DNA from: Lycorma delicatula
Lineage: Eukaryota; Arthropoda; Insecta; Hemiptera; Fulgoridae
Direction of reading: 5' to 3'
Length of the DNA: 64,000 nt
Assembly: GCF_047948215.1 (NCBI RefSeq)
Contig: NC_134457.1
Location: 86,755,398-86,819,397, forward strand
Within the stretch, counting starts at the first letter, position 1; each line of letters begins with the position of its first letter. The notes under the pieces were generated by a model. It was not told where the DNA came from, made no database searches, and worked only from the letters and a program-made list of their open reading frames with translations. The position numbers and the translations under genes are program-made. This document shows positions 21,801-36,400 of this stretch, in pieces.

Positions 21801-24800
21801 CTGGTCATATACAATATTTTAAACAATAATAAAAAATGAGGTTTTTTCAAAAACAGGCTATGTCTACAGTCAGTTACTTTCAAAACTTGCCTTGTCCTTT
21901 CAGTTACAAAATTCGCCATGTCGATTGTAGATCTTAATGGATACTTCTAATATTTTCTCAAAACTTGCCATGTCCCTCCTTCCAAACTATAAAATTTGGT
22001 TTTATTTCGAAGAAGGTTATTAAAATATTACTAAAAAGAAATTAATATTTATTTTAAATTATTTAAAGATTATTCATCTACATTAATATAATTTCCAACT
22101 TTTATTATATGTTGGAAAAATATGGCTGATTTAATGACCAGTTTTTTCAGCTGATTTAATGATTTCTGTAACACTGTAGCTGTTAGACGCAATCATTGTG
22201 AAAAAGACGTTTAAGTAATTATCTTTATTTTGACTAGTTTTGAATTGATTTTTAAAGGTGTTTGCTGTAATGGACAGTGAAAAGAATGTTGCATTTAAGC
22301 CTGGAAAAGGCAGAAAAAGCAAAAAGATCCAACAAAGTGGAAAGCTAATATCAGGAAAAAATGAGGTTAGTATGAACATGTTTATTTTTTGCCTACTTGT
22401 CTAGATGATGATCCCCAATAAAAATAAATATTGAAATAATAAAAATAATTGATTTTTGAGTATGTAAACAATGCTTTGTTAGGTAAATTAAAATCAATTT
22501 AACAAGTTCTTTTCTTCTAATTACAGACATTCAAGAATTCATCCACCTGTCATGCCAAATTGTGGTCATAGAACTGCTGCTTATCAGTGTGGTGAGTTAA
22601 CAATCCAAGATATCAATCATTTTAATAAAATCTTTTATTCTAAATCGGAAAAAATACCTCAAGATTGTTTTATTCTAAAGTATACCAGTGCTTCTTTTCC
22701 AAGTCGGCCAAGATCAAGGAAAAATCTTTTATTATTAGAACGTAAAAAATCCTGCTCTATCAAATACTCTGTTAAACGAGCAGTAATAAATGCAACTAGT
22801 AAGAAAACTTCTGTTCCTGTTTGTAGGGAAGCGTTTCTTAATATCTTACAAGTATCGAAGGACAGAGTTCAGAAAATTTGTAAGAATAATTTACTCCTGG
22901 GTACTCTGCCCAAAGAAAATCGAGGTGGAGATCGCTACTTTAACAAATTTGTAGCTAAGAAGGAAGCAATGAAAAATTTCATTGTTAAATTACAGGCACT
23001 AGAAAAACATTATTGTCAGGGAACATGTTAACGGTAGAGAATATCTATCTAGTGATCTTAATATTAGCAAGCTCTGGAGGTTTTATAATAATTCTGTTCC
23101 ACCCAATATACAGGTTAAAAAATCATATTTTAGAAAATATTTCAATAACAGTTTTAATATTGGTTTCGGTAAACCTTCAACTGATACTTTTTCACGTTGT
23201 ATTATGCTTAAAGAAATGATTAGAAAATCACATCAGTCTCACAAGATGAAATACATGACTGAACTAGGAATTCATAAGCTGAGAGCTTCAGCATTTTATG
23301 ATATGTTATGACAGGAAGTAAATTGCACCAAAATTCTTTTATCCTATCACTGTCAGAAAAAATTAGTTTTGCCTAAGGAGGCAGACCAATCAGCTTATTA
23401 TTCCCGCCAACTTTACTATTATAATTTTACTGTATGTGTGCGAAATTCTAAAACACAGCAAAGCAAGGACAATGTTTTCTTATATGTTTGGAAGGAAACA
23501 GGTGCACCTAAGGCTTCTAATCAGATTGCCTCAGCATTATACCATCGTTTGTATAACACCCTCTTCAATGAAGAAATAAGTGAAGTTATTCTGTTTGCCA
23601 ACGGTTGTGGGAGCAGAATAAAAATACAGCCGTAATAGCTATGATTTCTTATTGAATAATTAATAATGCTCCAAAGTCAGTACAAACCGTTTGTCCTTGA
23701 AGACAAACAAAAACACAGGAAAGACAAACATTATTGTCTTTCCTGTGGTCGGTCATTCATTCCTTCCTCTTGACCGTGTCTTTGGCCGCATAGAAAAAGT
23801 TATTGAGAACAAAGTAACAATCATTTTACCAGATGAATACTTAGAAATCTTCAACGACCATGGAACTTTTGCTAGACATGGAGAAGATTCTAAAATCTGT
23901 GATTGGAAATCAACACAACTATCAATTTTCAGGAAAACACAACAGTGGCATTTCAAATTTAATGCCTCCAAGTGATTCTTCCTTAAAATAAGTAAGGTTC
24001 CTGGTAGAATTCCCATTCATGGGGAAAAGAATTACAGATCAGATATTGGAGTTTATAAAGCGTTTGTAAAAGGGGTAAGTCTATCAATAATATGGAGGTA
24101 CATGATGTTAACAAGGAGAATGTTGTCAAAAAGGTTAAGCTTACTGATGCTGACAAATTGTTGTCAAAACATTTTGGTAATGAGTGGCGAGAAATAGAGA
24201 CTTTACAGTGGTATAAAGATGTAATTGACAATCCAGTTGCTCTCGCAAAAAATGATTTTGAACTGGAAGAAAATCAGTGTGAATACCATGAAGATGAAGA
24301 ACCAACAGTTTAAAAATGTTTCAATTTTTATATTATATTTTTAATTGTTATAAAATGACATTTACATTGCTGTTGTATTTCAAGTGTGTCAGTAATATTT
24401 TCTTCAAACATAACTGATTTTATATACTTTTTAAAGAATAAAAATGTTTTGTTTTATGGCAATATATATTAATAAGTTTTTTTGTAAGCTTCAAAACCAG
24501 CTAAGTCCGCATAGGTTAGAAAAAGAACCTGCCGTGTCCAAACATTATTGTCAAAACCAGCCATGTCCTATGCTTTTCCCTTAATAACTTGAGACATGAT
24601 GAATACATTTTTATAATACATAAGGAATCTGTCCATGACTCATTTTAATGAAACAATGTGAACCCAAAAAATAATATAAAGCTGCACAATTGTCAGTAAT
24701 AAAAAATGCTCATTATCTCAAAACTCATTTAGCATGGACATAGCAAGCTTTTGTTATTAGTCAACACAATTATTTGTTACAGAATTACTCTTGAAGTGAT

Positions 24801-27800
24801 CAGTAACAAAATTAACATTACCTTACCAGTATTGCAGGTGCTGTGCATGAGAACAAAATTATTTGGTTAATTTTATAAATGATTAGAAAAAATAATTAAC
24901 AACTAGTACTAATTTTAAGAAAGGAATTTCATCTTAAATAAGAATTTAAAAAAAGAAAAATAAGATTAATAAAAGATAATAAGATTTTAAAATAAGAAAT
25001 AAATATGAAACAAGCACACTAGAATTTCATTCTCTTTTTTAATTGGTTTTCTCCTATGTTAGGTAACAGCTAACTAAAACAAACAATTTTTAATTTAAAT
25101 TGAAAAAAGCAAAATTAATTTACCAAAGGATGCTCATTGAAACAACCAGATAATCTTCGCCGAGGTAATGTATTCAAATATAATTTTTGACAGCTCTGGC
25201 TGAAATTATTATACTCTATTCTTTCCATATCTGCTCTTCGAGCTGAATAGCAGCTTTGATGAAGAGCATCCACAACTATTAATAACAGGTTTGTATGTGC
25301 TATTCTCTCCACAAAAAACGGTCTAAAAAAGAAAAAAATAATTAAGGTTTTTTAAATGTTAATATAAGGATTTGAAAATAGCATGAAAAATTAGCTATTT
25401 TAAAATAAACATTTTTAGCCACTAACTAATTAAAAAGGTAATTGCAAACAAAAAAAAGCTACACTATGAAGTTACCAAAGTGGAAACTACAATTTAAAAC
25501 TGTGTAACAATAATAAAGTTCAATGTGGCAACTGTTAACTTGCAACAGTTACAAATAAATTTCAACGGTTGGCAGTTTGCTCTAAATTCATAATCTTTTA
25601 TTTTCAAGAAAATCCTTCCAAGTTTAATAGAAACATCAGTTTAATGAACGTACATTTTACTCCTTTGCTCAGATTCAACTTCTATTTTTATGTAAAGGTT
25701 TTATGTAAACATAAACATAGTTTTATGTAATCATTTACATTATGTGAGTTTATAGTTGTCTCCATAACAGCAGTTAATAGTCTACACAGGACAGAAGTTA
25801 CTCTTAAAAAACTGTGAAGTTATTCTAATGAATTAAAAGTAATTCATACTGCTAAATTTGGCAAACAGAATCTATCAATAAATAACAAGCAAATGGTAAA
25901 CTGACAGTTTTAGTTTTTAAATAAATACTTTTTAATGCCAGTGGAAGGACTAGTACATATATAACCATTTGTTTTGAAAACTGACTGATCTTTGTTTCAA
26001 ATTATTTAACAAGCCATGTACAAGCCTTATTTTTATTTACAAAAATTAGGTAATAAATACAATCTTAAAAAATGAATAAAATTAAAAAAAGAGAATTTAA
26101 ACATTATAAAAATAGAGAAAAAAAAATTATTGTTGATAATTATTTAAAAAATATAGATCCCATTTGTATCTAAATGAAAAAAGTATCTACAATATTTCTT
26201 AATACTTTACTATATTACCTTGAACAGTTGACGATATCAGATGAATGATACCCTTCTTTGCTCAGATGTTGAAGGAGGTACAAATCACCTTTTCTGTCAC
26301 AAGCTTCAACTATTGTCTTATTGTATGATGGTTTCTTTCGTACTCTCTTCTTGGGTGAAGGAGTAGTTACCTCCACTGAGTCTATTGTCATGCTATCAAA
26401 ATAATCTAAAAAATATTAAATTACAAGAATGTACTCATGTTTAATTAGTACTTATGAACTAATAAATACAGGAGAATACAACAATTTTACATTAGAAATA
26501 TTAAATAATAAACCAATTTAAAAATATTTATAGAGTTTAATATTTTACGACAATGAAACTATAAATAACCTATCAAAAGAAATGAGGTAAGGGAATTAAT
26601 TATAAAAATTGAGACTGCTTATTTTGTTGTAATCAAACTCTGTACAGACTGGATGATAATTACCAGTAATATGCATCCCTCAATTTGAATACCACTTGAT
26701 GGAGCATGACTTGTATCCAAACACATGGCAACAACAATGATTTTCCGAAATAACACAATGGCAGCTAGATCTCTAGGTCAGCCTCCCACTTTCTACAGAA
26801 CTGCTTATAGACTATGGATTCTCTGCTGCTTATATTCTTATAAGTTTGGGCTCAACAAAGAGAAGACATTGATGGAAATCTTTGTTTTTAAGCAGTAGTG
26901 AAGTTTATGGGATTAGTTTAATGAAAGGATTATTACTTAATGATAGAAGTTCATTTGATAATTTCCTACAAATGAATAAGTCAAATTTCAAAGAATTTCC
27001 TAAACTAGTTGCTCAAAAATTGTAAATAGATAAATCTCCACTCAGCCGTTCAAGGGACTACGTACTTCTCACACTGAATGACAGAAAGTCTGATATAAAT
27101 GAGTTAAAACCTACACAGTTCTGACAATATCTCAAATATCAATGGTACTTTATTTTGTACTATACATTATATAATATAAATTTATACTTTGTTTTTTACA
27201 ATGTACAAATCTAAAACCATATTTTTTTAATAAGTTTTATGTATTTAATTAATATTATGTAAACAGGAATAAATAGTTGCATTATTTCACATTACTTAAA
27301 TATGAATAAAATTTATTTTCAATCATGCAAATAATGAGACCTGTGTTTCTGAAGTATGTGTTTATTTATCGACCATGTCCAAATTGACTGATGTTTTCCA
27401 TTCAAAGTCAAACATATGGATACAAGCAATAGGATTTGTTCTTGAGCCACCGCCAACACAAGCAATTATTCCTTACATACAAATATTGCTAAGAAAAATC
27501 TGATGGACCCTTGAAACTGGTGATTATTGTTCAGCGAGCACTAAACTTTAAGAGTTACAAAAGGTAATTTTCATTGAACTAAATAACAATGATCAGAGTA
27601 TAAATAGAAGATAAATGAATGTTAACTGATTAAGAAACCTAGATGAAAATATTGGTACAGAATAGTAAAGAAAGATTGGTTTGAAGGTCCTTCACTGAAT
27701 CTTTTTCCCCATTTAAACACAAATGTATAGTTTGAGTGGCAGTTTGAAATTTTAAGTTAAATTGAACAAAACACCAATGAAATGTTTTCAAATCAAATGA

Positions 27801-30800
27801 TTCCTTGTAAGTTTAGTAAGCATTTGAAAACACTGGTGTTTTATTTAATTTTATTAAAATTTCAAACTGGCATTTGGTCAACTTTTAAAATTAGTATTAT
27901 TCTGGCTCAGAACAGAAAACACAATTGCACTAAATTATAACACATAATCATCTGAATGGCCAAGAGTGTTGATATTTATTGTCCAGGTTCAGACATGTCC
28001 AATGTCTTCGTTAAAGAGTGGACAATCAGTTCCCACTACTTTCTCTAATAGGATAAATATTAACACAGTTTTGCTACTTAATATATTCACCAGAATAAAT
28101 TTTACTAAAGATGAATGGGTCCCTCACTAGCCACTTAAATCAAAGTGCTGACCTCTGGAATAAGTAGACACAGCCTTTAATCTGGAAAATCCCAGGTCGA
28201 ATCTGGTCAGGCTAAGTGCTGTTCAAATGCTGCAAAATTTCCACATACTTTCTTACACATGTCTTGAGCTTACATGTAAATGAAACATAAAAAATGGGTA
28301 ATTCAGTGCAATGGGATCTTCCTTATTTACCTTCACATAAGAAATTCTAGGATGTGCTCTGAAATAATTCTTATATTATTTTGGGATTTGCAAGGCTCTC
28401 CCTTTTTCAGAAGCCAGATGATAAAGGAATACTGCTTCATGCTATAAAGTTCTGTTGATTTTTTAACAGGAATGAAAGAAGTTGTTGAATTTTAAGAAAA
28501 CAACCAGACCTACTGACTAGAGGTATTCAGCGTTGCTACATACAACATTGCCAGACCCCAAACAGCTCAATTTATTCAAGAAAAGATTGACGAATTACAA
28601 TAGTAACTTCTTCAACAATCATCTTACATTCCCAGTTTAGCGCAAAGTGACTTTTACCTGTTGGTATACTCATGAATACTTTCGTTATTCTGCAACACAC
28701 ACTTCATAAATAATGATCTGGAACATGAGATGCAATTTGGCTGACATGGCAAACGAAAACTTTAATGGAGCAAATTTTGGGACACTGATGCAGTGAGATA
28801 ATGTATCAATTTTGGTGTTTATCATACTGAAAAATTATTTTAACATAATATATTATAAAAATTATTTATCATATTTAATAATTATTTTAAAATCTCAAAG
28901 AGAATGTTTTAACAGCCACGTGACCTATTACCTGTCCTTCCCTTGTACGACAACATTGCACATACAAGAGCACTAGAAATTTACATTTCAGATTAGTTTT
29001 CAGTAGTAGTTATAATTATTTAATTACCAATAAAATGAAAGTACTACCTTCATCAGCAAATACAGGTCGATAGATAACTGTCTCTAGAAGGAACCACAAG
29101 AGATTACCAATCAACCATTGTCCTAATTTTATGATGTGATGTATCGGCTGAAAAATATAGACAACTTTTAATAACATCATCAAAAAAATAAAATTTATCA
29201 GTATTTTAACCTTCTTAACTATAATCAGAATGATTATTTATAAGAATTATCATAATTTAGAGTACAATTTTTTTTCCTTAATGCTGTTCTCTTTGCATTA
29301 ATCTCTTTACAATCTCAACTTTCAATCTGTTATTTTTCTAATTTCTTCCTTTTTCCTTGCTATATCTCATATCATATCAGTCATTTTCCTTTTATTCAAC
29401 CAGCTGCACATATTTATTTTTCTCTAGTACATATTTATTTTGTATTGGTCACAAGTCAGATTACTAAACTAGCCAAATACAACTAGAACTATAGAGGCAC
29501 AGCACCTTTTACTTTACTTTTGTTCTGTTAATGTAATAATTCTTACCAAAAATCAATTATAAAAATAGTTTTGAGACGTGGACAATTATTTATTTTTACT
29601 TATAAAATATTTACGTACAATTGATTGTCTTCAACTGTAGGGTTAAACAGACATATCATAGATTAAAGGAACTTTAATTTTTAATTTTGTTCAGAATTAA
29701 ATTCTTTATAAGTTCTGTTTAAAAGTCTTACGTTTAACAATGTCCTTATTTAGTTCATATTTTTATTGATTGTTGATATATTAGGACATTTAACCTTTTG
29801 TTGTCTTCAATATCTTCATGGCCTTCTTGAAACCATTTGTATTATTCATAAACCCTTGATGTCAACATTTCATTCTCGCCAAAAGCCTTTTCTAACATCT
29901 TTGCTGCTTCAATGCACTTTATTCCATTTTAATGCAAAATTTAATGCCTATCCTTCTTCCATTATTTTCAAGCAAAATAAATCACCACTCATAATAAAGT
30001 ATGTCCTAATTACTCAGCTGCCAAATTTGAACTATACATCTAATAAGGCTGAAAATATTGATGTACATTACAGACAGTGCTGTCATCGCTTGGGAAAAAG
30101 GTTAACTCAGTTGAAAGACACTGTGTGCAGAATTAAAAAATTCTCATAATTTTTTTTATCACACCTTGTATTTCACATATAATACGCTTCAAATTTAAAT
30201 AGTAACTTTATGATCTCTTAATTAAGACTTATGCTCCCATCTTTAGGAATATAAATAATCATTTTCATTGACCACTATTAATTGAATGACTAGAGAGAAA
30301 AATTGGATTTGTAATTTTTGGGGATGCACATTTTAAAATTATGCTTTTTTTGATGATGAATCAACTGAAAATGCATTAAGTTACTATACTTCCTATATTG
30401 CATGTTTTTTTTTTTATATAGCCTGTACTAGAAATTTTATAAAGGTACGTTTATCAATTTTATTTCATTTTAATTAATAAAATATTTTATTACTTACTGT
30501 CAACAGGTAAGATGCAGTGTTATTGACAAATATATAATCGAAACAAAGACCTTGATAATCAAACATGCGTATGCGTCGAAATATATTTTTTGATACCATT
30601 GCATCCATAATTGCTCCTTCAACTTCTCCAAAAAAGTGCCCAGTAAGTTCTTTTGTTTCAGATATAACAATATATGCATTCCCATCAATCACATAGCAAT
30701 CAATGCTATCAGAACTACATTTATAGTCACAATCAGCACACTGTAACACACAATAATTTTAACAATAATGAACAATAAAATAAGAAATATTTGCCTGTTA

Positions 30801-33394
30801 AAAATCAGTCTGATAATACTTTTTTAGATTGCATCTGATTTAAAATAGGCACAAATCTTAGTTACTTTGTTTAAGAAGAATGACATTCACTAAACTATCA
30901 TTTCCAGTCATAATACTGAAAATCGCTCATTTTCAGTGGGCTTAGCATGCTGATATATAATAGGATATTTGGGTCAACAAAAAAGCAATGGGAAGCTGCT
31001 TAATTCCTCACTTTCCCCAATAAGCCTAAAATGGGAATGAGTATACTGAATAAAAATAAAATTACAAATTAAACTCTTTTTAAATCACTAAATTCAGTCA
31101 ATAATTGAAATTTCATGTTTTTCATGAAAGGGTCAAAAAATATTCAGAGCATTAAGTTAGTTGGGTGCTTAGAATGATTCCCAAGAAAGCAAAGTTTTAT
31201 TTGTTCATATGATAATTCACAGTATTCTCAAACATGTTCCAGTTCTTAAAAAGAGTTTGGTGTAAAAGCTCAATTGGAATTTTTTAAATTCCAGCAGGAT
31301 AATTAAGCAAAAAACAAATCAATAGAGAAAATAAATATAATATTTTTTGTTTATTTAATTCCATGATCCTAACTAAAGCACACGCGCATACTGTATTTCA
31401 AATGTGCGGGTGTGGCAGTACTAATGACCATTTTAAATATTATTCATTTATTTAATTCTATTGCTCACCAGTGACGTTACAACATAGCTGGTGCCGGAAG
31501 CTAAACAAAAAAAGAAAGAAAGAAGACTCCTACAGCAGCTGTACATCAATGCTACAATAGCGCTCTTCGTGTTGAGAGGAGATACTAATGACACACTACA
31601 CCCACTTAGCTACTAGTTTATTTAGAGCATTTTTTGAGTTAAGGGCGCAATTTTGCAAATTTTTTTTTTAATTATTATTTTTTAATTGTTAACAAATGTG
31701 TCTAAGAAAAATAAGACCTTAGGCGAAATATTGAAATACTGAGGAGGGTGTGACCTTGCTCTACAGCCTCACCTCCTTGACCTTTTAATTTGAAAATTTA
31801 ACAGCATCAATGCCTCATGTATAGAAGTAATCTGACTAAATTTGGTCAAAATCAGTAAAGATCTGGTGTAAACCACATATGCCCAAATTGAACGTATTAT
31901 CAACTTTGACTTCTGCAGCTATAGCTCTGCTATAGCAATAGAGGGAAAGTAAAAACTAGCATGGATAATGCAGTAAATTGTTAAAAATACAAAATTGCTG
32001 AAAGAAATAATTTTTGTATCTTAAAATTCATTATTTAAAAAAAAAAATAATCCTATTATCAAACTAAAAATTTTAAATATTTAAAAAAAATTATTTAGAT
32101 TTATTAAACTTTTTAGAAGTATTTTAGAATATTTGTTACAAGATTAAAGTTATTATTGATATGTATTAATTAGAGTTGCATGTGTTAATGTGACGAAACA
32201 GGATTATGACAATTATTTGGAATCACAAATGTAACTAAATGATAAACATGATTTGAATTTTGTTATTATAAACAAACATAGCAGTGTTACTAGCTGCTTT
32301 GTGGAGTGATGTGTCCTGTCTCAGGCCCAAGATATAAAACTGTCAATTTAACTTCCAAATACCAGTCATTCTAAAAACGTTTTGAAGAATAACAGATTCC
32401 AGCTAAATATTTAATGCGCAGATAAAAAAAAATAATCTATTTAAATAAAATGTTTAATCTCTTTAAAAATAACAGAAGAATAAATAATTCAACCTACTCA
32501 CATTGGATTTTGATGTAATACTATTGAATTTTGAGAAGAGTGTCTCATGAGGGAAAAGAATTCCAACCACAGAGCCTGGAGCTTCGTGCCCACCATCTCT
32601 CGGAAAAATTGCATGACTTGCAGTAACAGTTATATTTTCAAGCTGACCTGTAAAACAAGAAAAGATTTCAATCATTGTTTTATTATATGCATTACTATTT
32701 GCAAATAAAATTTACTGATTGTGAAGGACAAACATATTTTTGTGTTAAAGATAAATTGATATTAAGAATATTATTGTAAAATTAAATCATCTATTTAATT
32801 TACTTTTAAATGTAATATCACTTTAACTAATTCTCAAAAATGGAAAAAATTATAACCTTAATATATTGGCATAAAATAAATAAATAAAATAATATAGTCA
32901 TAAATAAATAGTTTTATTAAACATTAATTATTCATGTTTGTAATTGGAAAGAACATTTGTATTAATCCTGTATGTCAGAAGTTGAATAGAAATTGATAAA
33001 TTAATGTAGAGGCAATAAAACATTTTCTAATCAGAAATAACTAGCAACTACAGATTAGTTGTAATAGATGGAAAACAGTAATAATTTTGGTTACAATTAT
33101 TATTCAATGCTATTTAAAAATTAAAATAGTAATAAAACATTTTTCAAACCACTATTAATACATAATTACATAACTTTTTTTGTAAATAGATTTAATTTTA
33201 TTGAACAATAATTTAGTAATTTTTAAAATTAATTTGCAGTTATAATTTACTTTTATAATTATACAGTTAAAATTTACTTTTGTTTCTGAACTCAAAGTTA
33301 CATACTTTAACTAAATGATTCTACATTAATACGTCGCTTTGGTTATGTATTTGCACAATTTCATTCATGGTTGGGGGTTGTTAACAGGCCTAGT

Positions 33395-33437
<43 letters not shown>

Positions 33438-36400
33438 TTTATCATTTTACTTGATATCTTCAGATTGTAATTAATGGATTTTTTTTTAATTTTATACTGT
33501 CTTCTGAATAAAGGTCATGAATGTCATTTAATTTTGATTACAATAATTCAAGGGGGTGGGGAGATACTATCACCATGGGTCCCACATCATCCTAGAAAAG
33601 GCAATTACTTTTGTACATATCTGAATACTAGACAGTGGATACAGGTATTTTTTGTGGTTGGGTTTCAATTAACCACACACCTCAGGAATGGTTGAACTGA
33701 GAGTGTGCAAAACTGAGACTTCATTTACATCCATACATATTATTAAAGACCAGATCATATGCAACATAAAAAGCTTGAAATATGCATGAAAAGTCTCAAA
33801 ATATGAAGCTTTAAATAATAAAAAAAATAGTAATTTTTAGTTTTTTTTTATTTCAAAATCAGTACACAATTAGTAAGTTGTTGAATAATATATCGATAAA
33901 TTTGATAATTAACTATTATCAGGTACTGTTCCAAATGTTCGGTAGCAAGATTGTGTTTTCGATCACTCAAAATATTTTTATAAGTGGAAAAGGATCGCTC
34001 CACATCCACTGAGGTAACTGGGCAGTATTTGAATTTGGGTGCTACATTAGCACTTATTGTTTTGCGCAAAAGTTCACCCGTCCCATTAATAAAATTATCA
34101 ATTTGACACAAAGATTCAAAGCCTGGGTTATTGTTCAAAATGTTTTTAAACTTTTCTTTAAGATTACACGGGAATACCTCTGGCAATGCGGAGTTCATTT
34201 GGCAGATTTTATTCATTAACTGAATAGATTCAGTCAATGCCAAACTTTGATTTTCAAGCTTTTTAATACTTGCAGCTATGTAGGAAAAATGAGTGATAAT
34301 TACAGCTACATTTTTTTTTTATACTAGAATCGTTAAATGTTTCCTTGGACTGACAAACTGCCAAAACCTCTGTACTATCGAAGTCGTTTACTACACCTTT
34401 GATAGCGTCAAAATGTTCATTGTAAAACAGCACAGCTTCAATCCATGTTCCCCATCGAGTTACCACTGGTTCGGAAGGTAAAGGCACAATTGACAGTTTT
34501 TCCTTATTACGAGCAGGTGCCTTAAGAAACACTTTCTTTGTTGATGAAACCAGTTTATTTACATTCCTAAACATGGATCGTACTTCAGCGAGTCGATGTA
34601 CTCCGTGAGCAAAGCACGTCATATGAATCAAATTCAGATAAAATATTTGGAAAGCTTTGGCTACCTTGATCATATAGGGAGCAGGATCTGAGAGAAATAT
34701 AAACACTTTCATCTTCAGAAGATTCAGGAAATATTATTTAATACCCTCATTCACAAATCTGGTGATCGTAAAATAATATGTCTTTTCAAGGTGTTTGCAG
34801 GTCACAAAATAGGAAGAAGAGGCCTCTAGTTTTAATGCACCAACAATTAAATTTGCAATGTAACAGCCACAAGTGTCAGTAGTTTTGTCAGCTGAAATCC
34901 AAATAATGCTATCCTTGAGTTCATTGTGTATTTCTTCCAGAACATGCAGGTAAATTGTTGGTATGTAATTTTTACACAATGTTGGTTCATCTGGCATATT
35001 TTGATTCAAGCAATATTTTCACAGAAAATCTTTGAAAGTAGGATTTGTAAGTTTGTGAAGAGAAATATTACTTGTAGGCAATGCTTCACATAAATCCACG
35101 CTAAGGTGGTTTTTTTGTTTATCTTTGGAAGTGAAATTACTGCTACTTGCCGCTGTTATAAGATGTTCTCGTGGGCCTTTTTTTTGCAATCCTGCGATAT
35201 GAAGACTTGTCTTGACATGCTGGTCTATTTGAACATTTTATCTTTGTATCTATTTTATTATTTGTACATATTATCATCCTCATTCATCCTCTGAAATAAT
35301 ACTTTACAGTGTTTCCGGAGGCTAAACAGCAAAAAGAGAGGATCCCTCATCTCAAAAGTTTTCTCAGAGTAGAATAATTTTTTTTACATATTTCAGTATC
35401 TGTCAGGCGGCTTAAACACTTTTAGTTGAAATTCTACATTTTTCATAATTGAAGGGGTCCTCACTATAAATGGAAGGTAACCAAAATTCAACAAATCCTT
35501 TTTTAAAAACTCAACTCACTGATTTTTTAAGTGATATATATAACTACATTGTAAGAAAAATTCACTTATCTTATTAAGTGATCTTCATTTATTGGTTCCT
35601 CTTGTTCGAATGAAATTTATTTTGATTGACATTATATTTTTTGTCATTGACACAATACATAACTTCTCCAGTTTACCCAGGAAAATTATGAAACTCTTTG
35701 CTGGCTTTTTCAAAATAAATAAATTTTCTGAAGATTAATAAATGATAATAAACGGTTACTGGTTATTTTACCATCTGATTATTTTTCAAGATTTATATAC
35801 TCTATATAATAAAAAAATTTATATTACTTTACCTGCATCAAATGGTACTGAAAATACGAAAGAATCTGCATCAATATGATGTTGCAAAACAGCACTCCTA
35901 TACCACGGTTCATTTAAAGCCTCGTTATTTGAATCACCCCATTCCCTGCAAAGATGATAAACAGTGTAATTTAATTATTTTTTTTTTATCTTCTGCTAAT
36001 CAATCAAAATAGGGGCCTCACAATACATGTACAGCATGTAGAACAATTTGGGATGACTTATTTATTTTTTTATTAACAGACCAAAAATATCAAGTTACAA
36101 GTATTATTTTCACTAAATCATTAATGAATGATTATTATGGTTTGTATTAAAAAAAAAGTGTGGTTGTAAATACTAAATTACACAATAATTACTATTTTAA
36201 TTAATTAAAATAAAATAGTACATTATTATTTATTTAAAACTTACAAACATGTAAATCTACAAACTGAACTAAATTTAATAACTTATAACTGTTTTTAAGT
36301 ACTTCAAAACCACTATCAGTTGTTATTTAATTGATTTTTTTTTTTAAAATTTGATATATTTAAAATGTGATGGACTTGAATTGTGTCTTTTCATTTAATT

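Noticed and set aside
25115..25123. Stop codon after HPLVN as the natural end of alpha-2/delta
   Set aside because: A good donor (GTAAAT) lies at this point, the conserved CG plus hydrophobic tail is missing, and an in-phase exon supplying both lies at 18816-18697.
29766..30149. Plus-strand 127-residue frame
   Set aside because: The minus strand here carries the mariner N-terminal HTH motifs, so the plus frame is its shadow.
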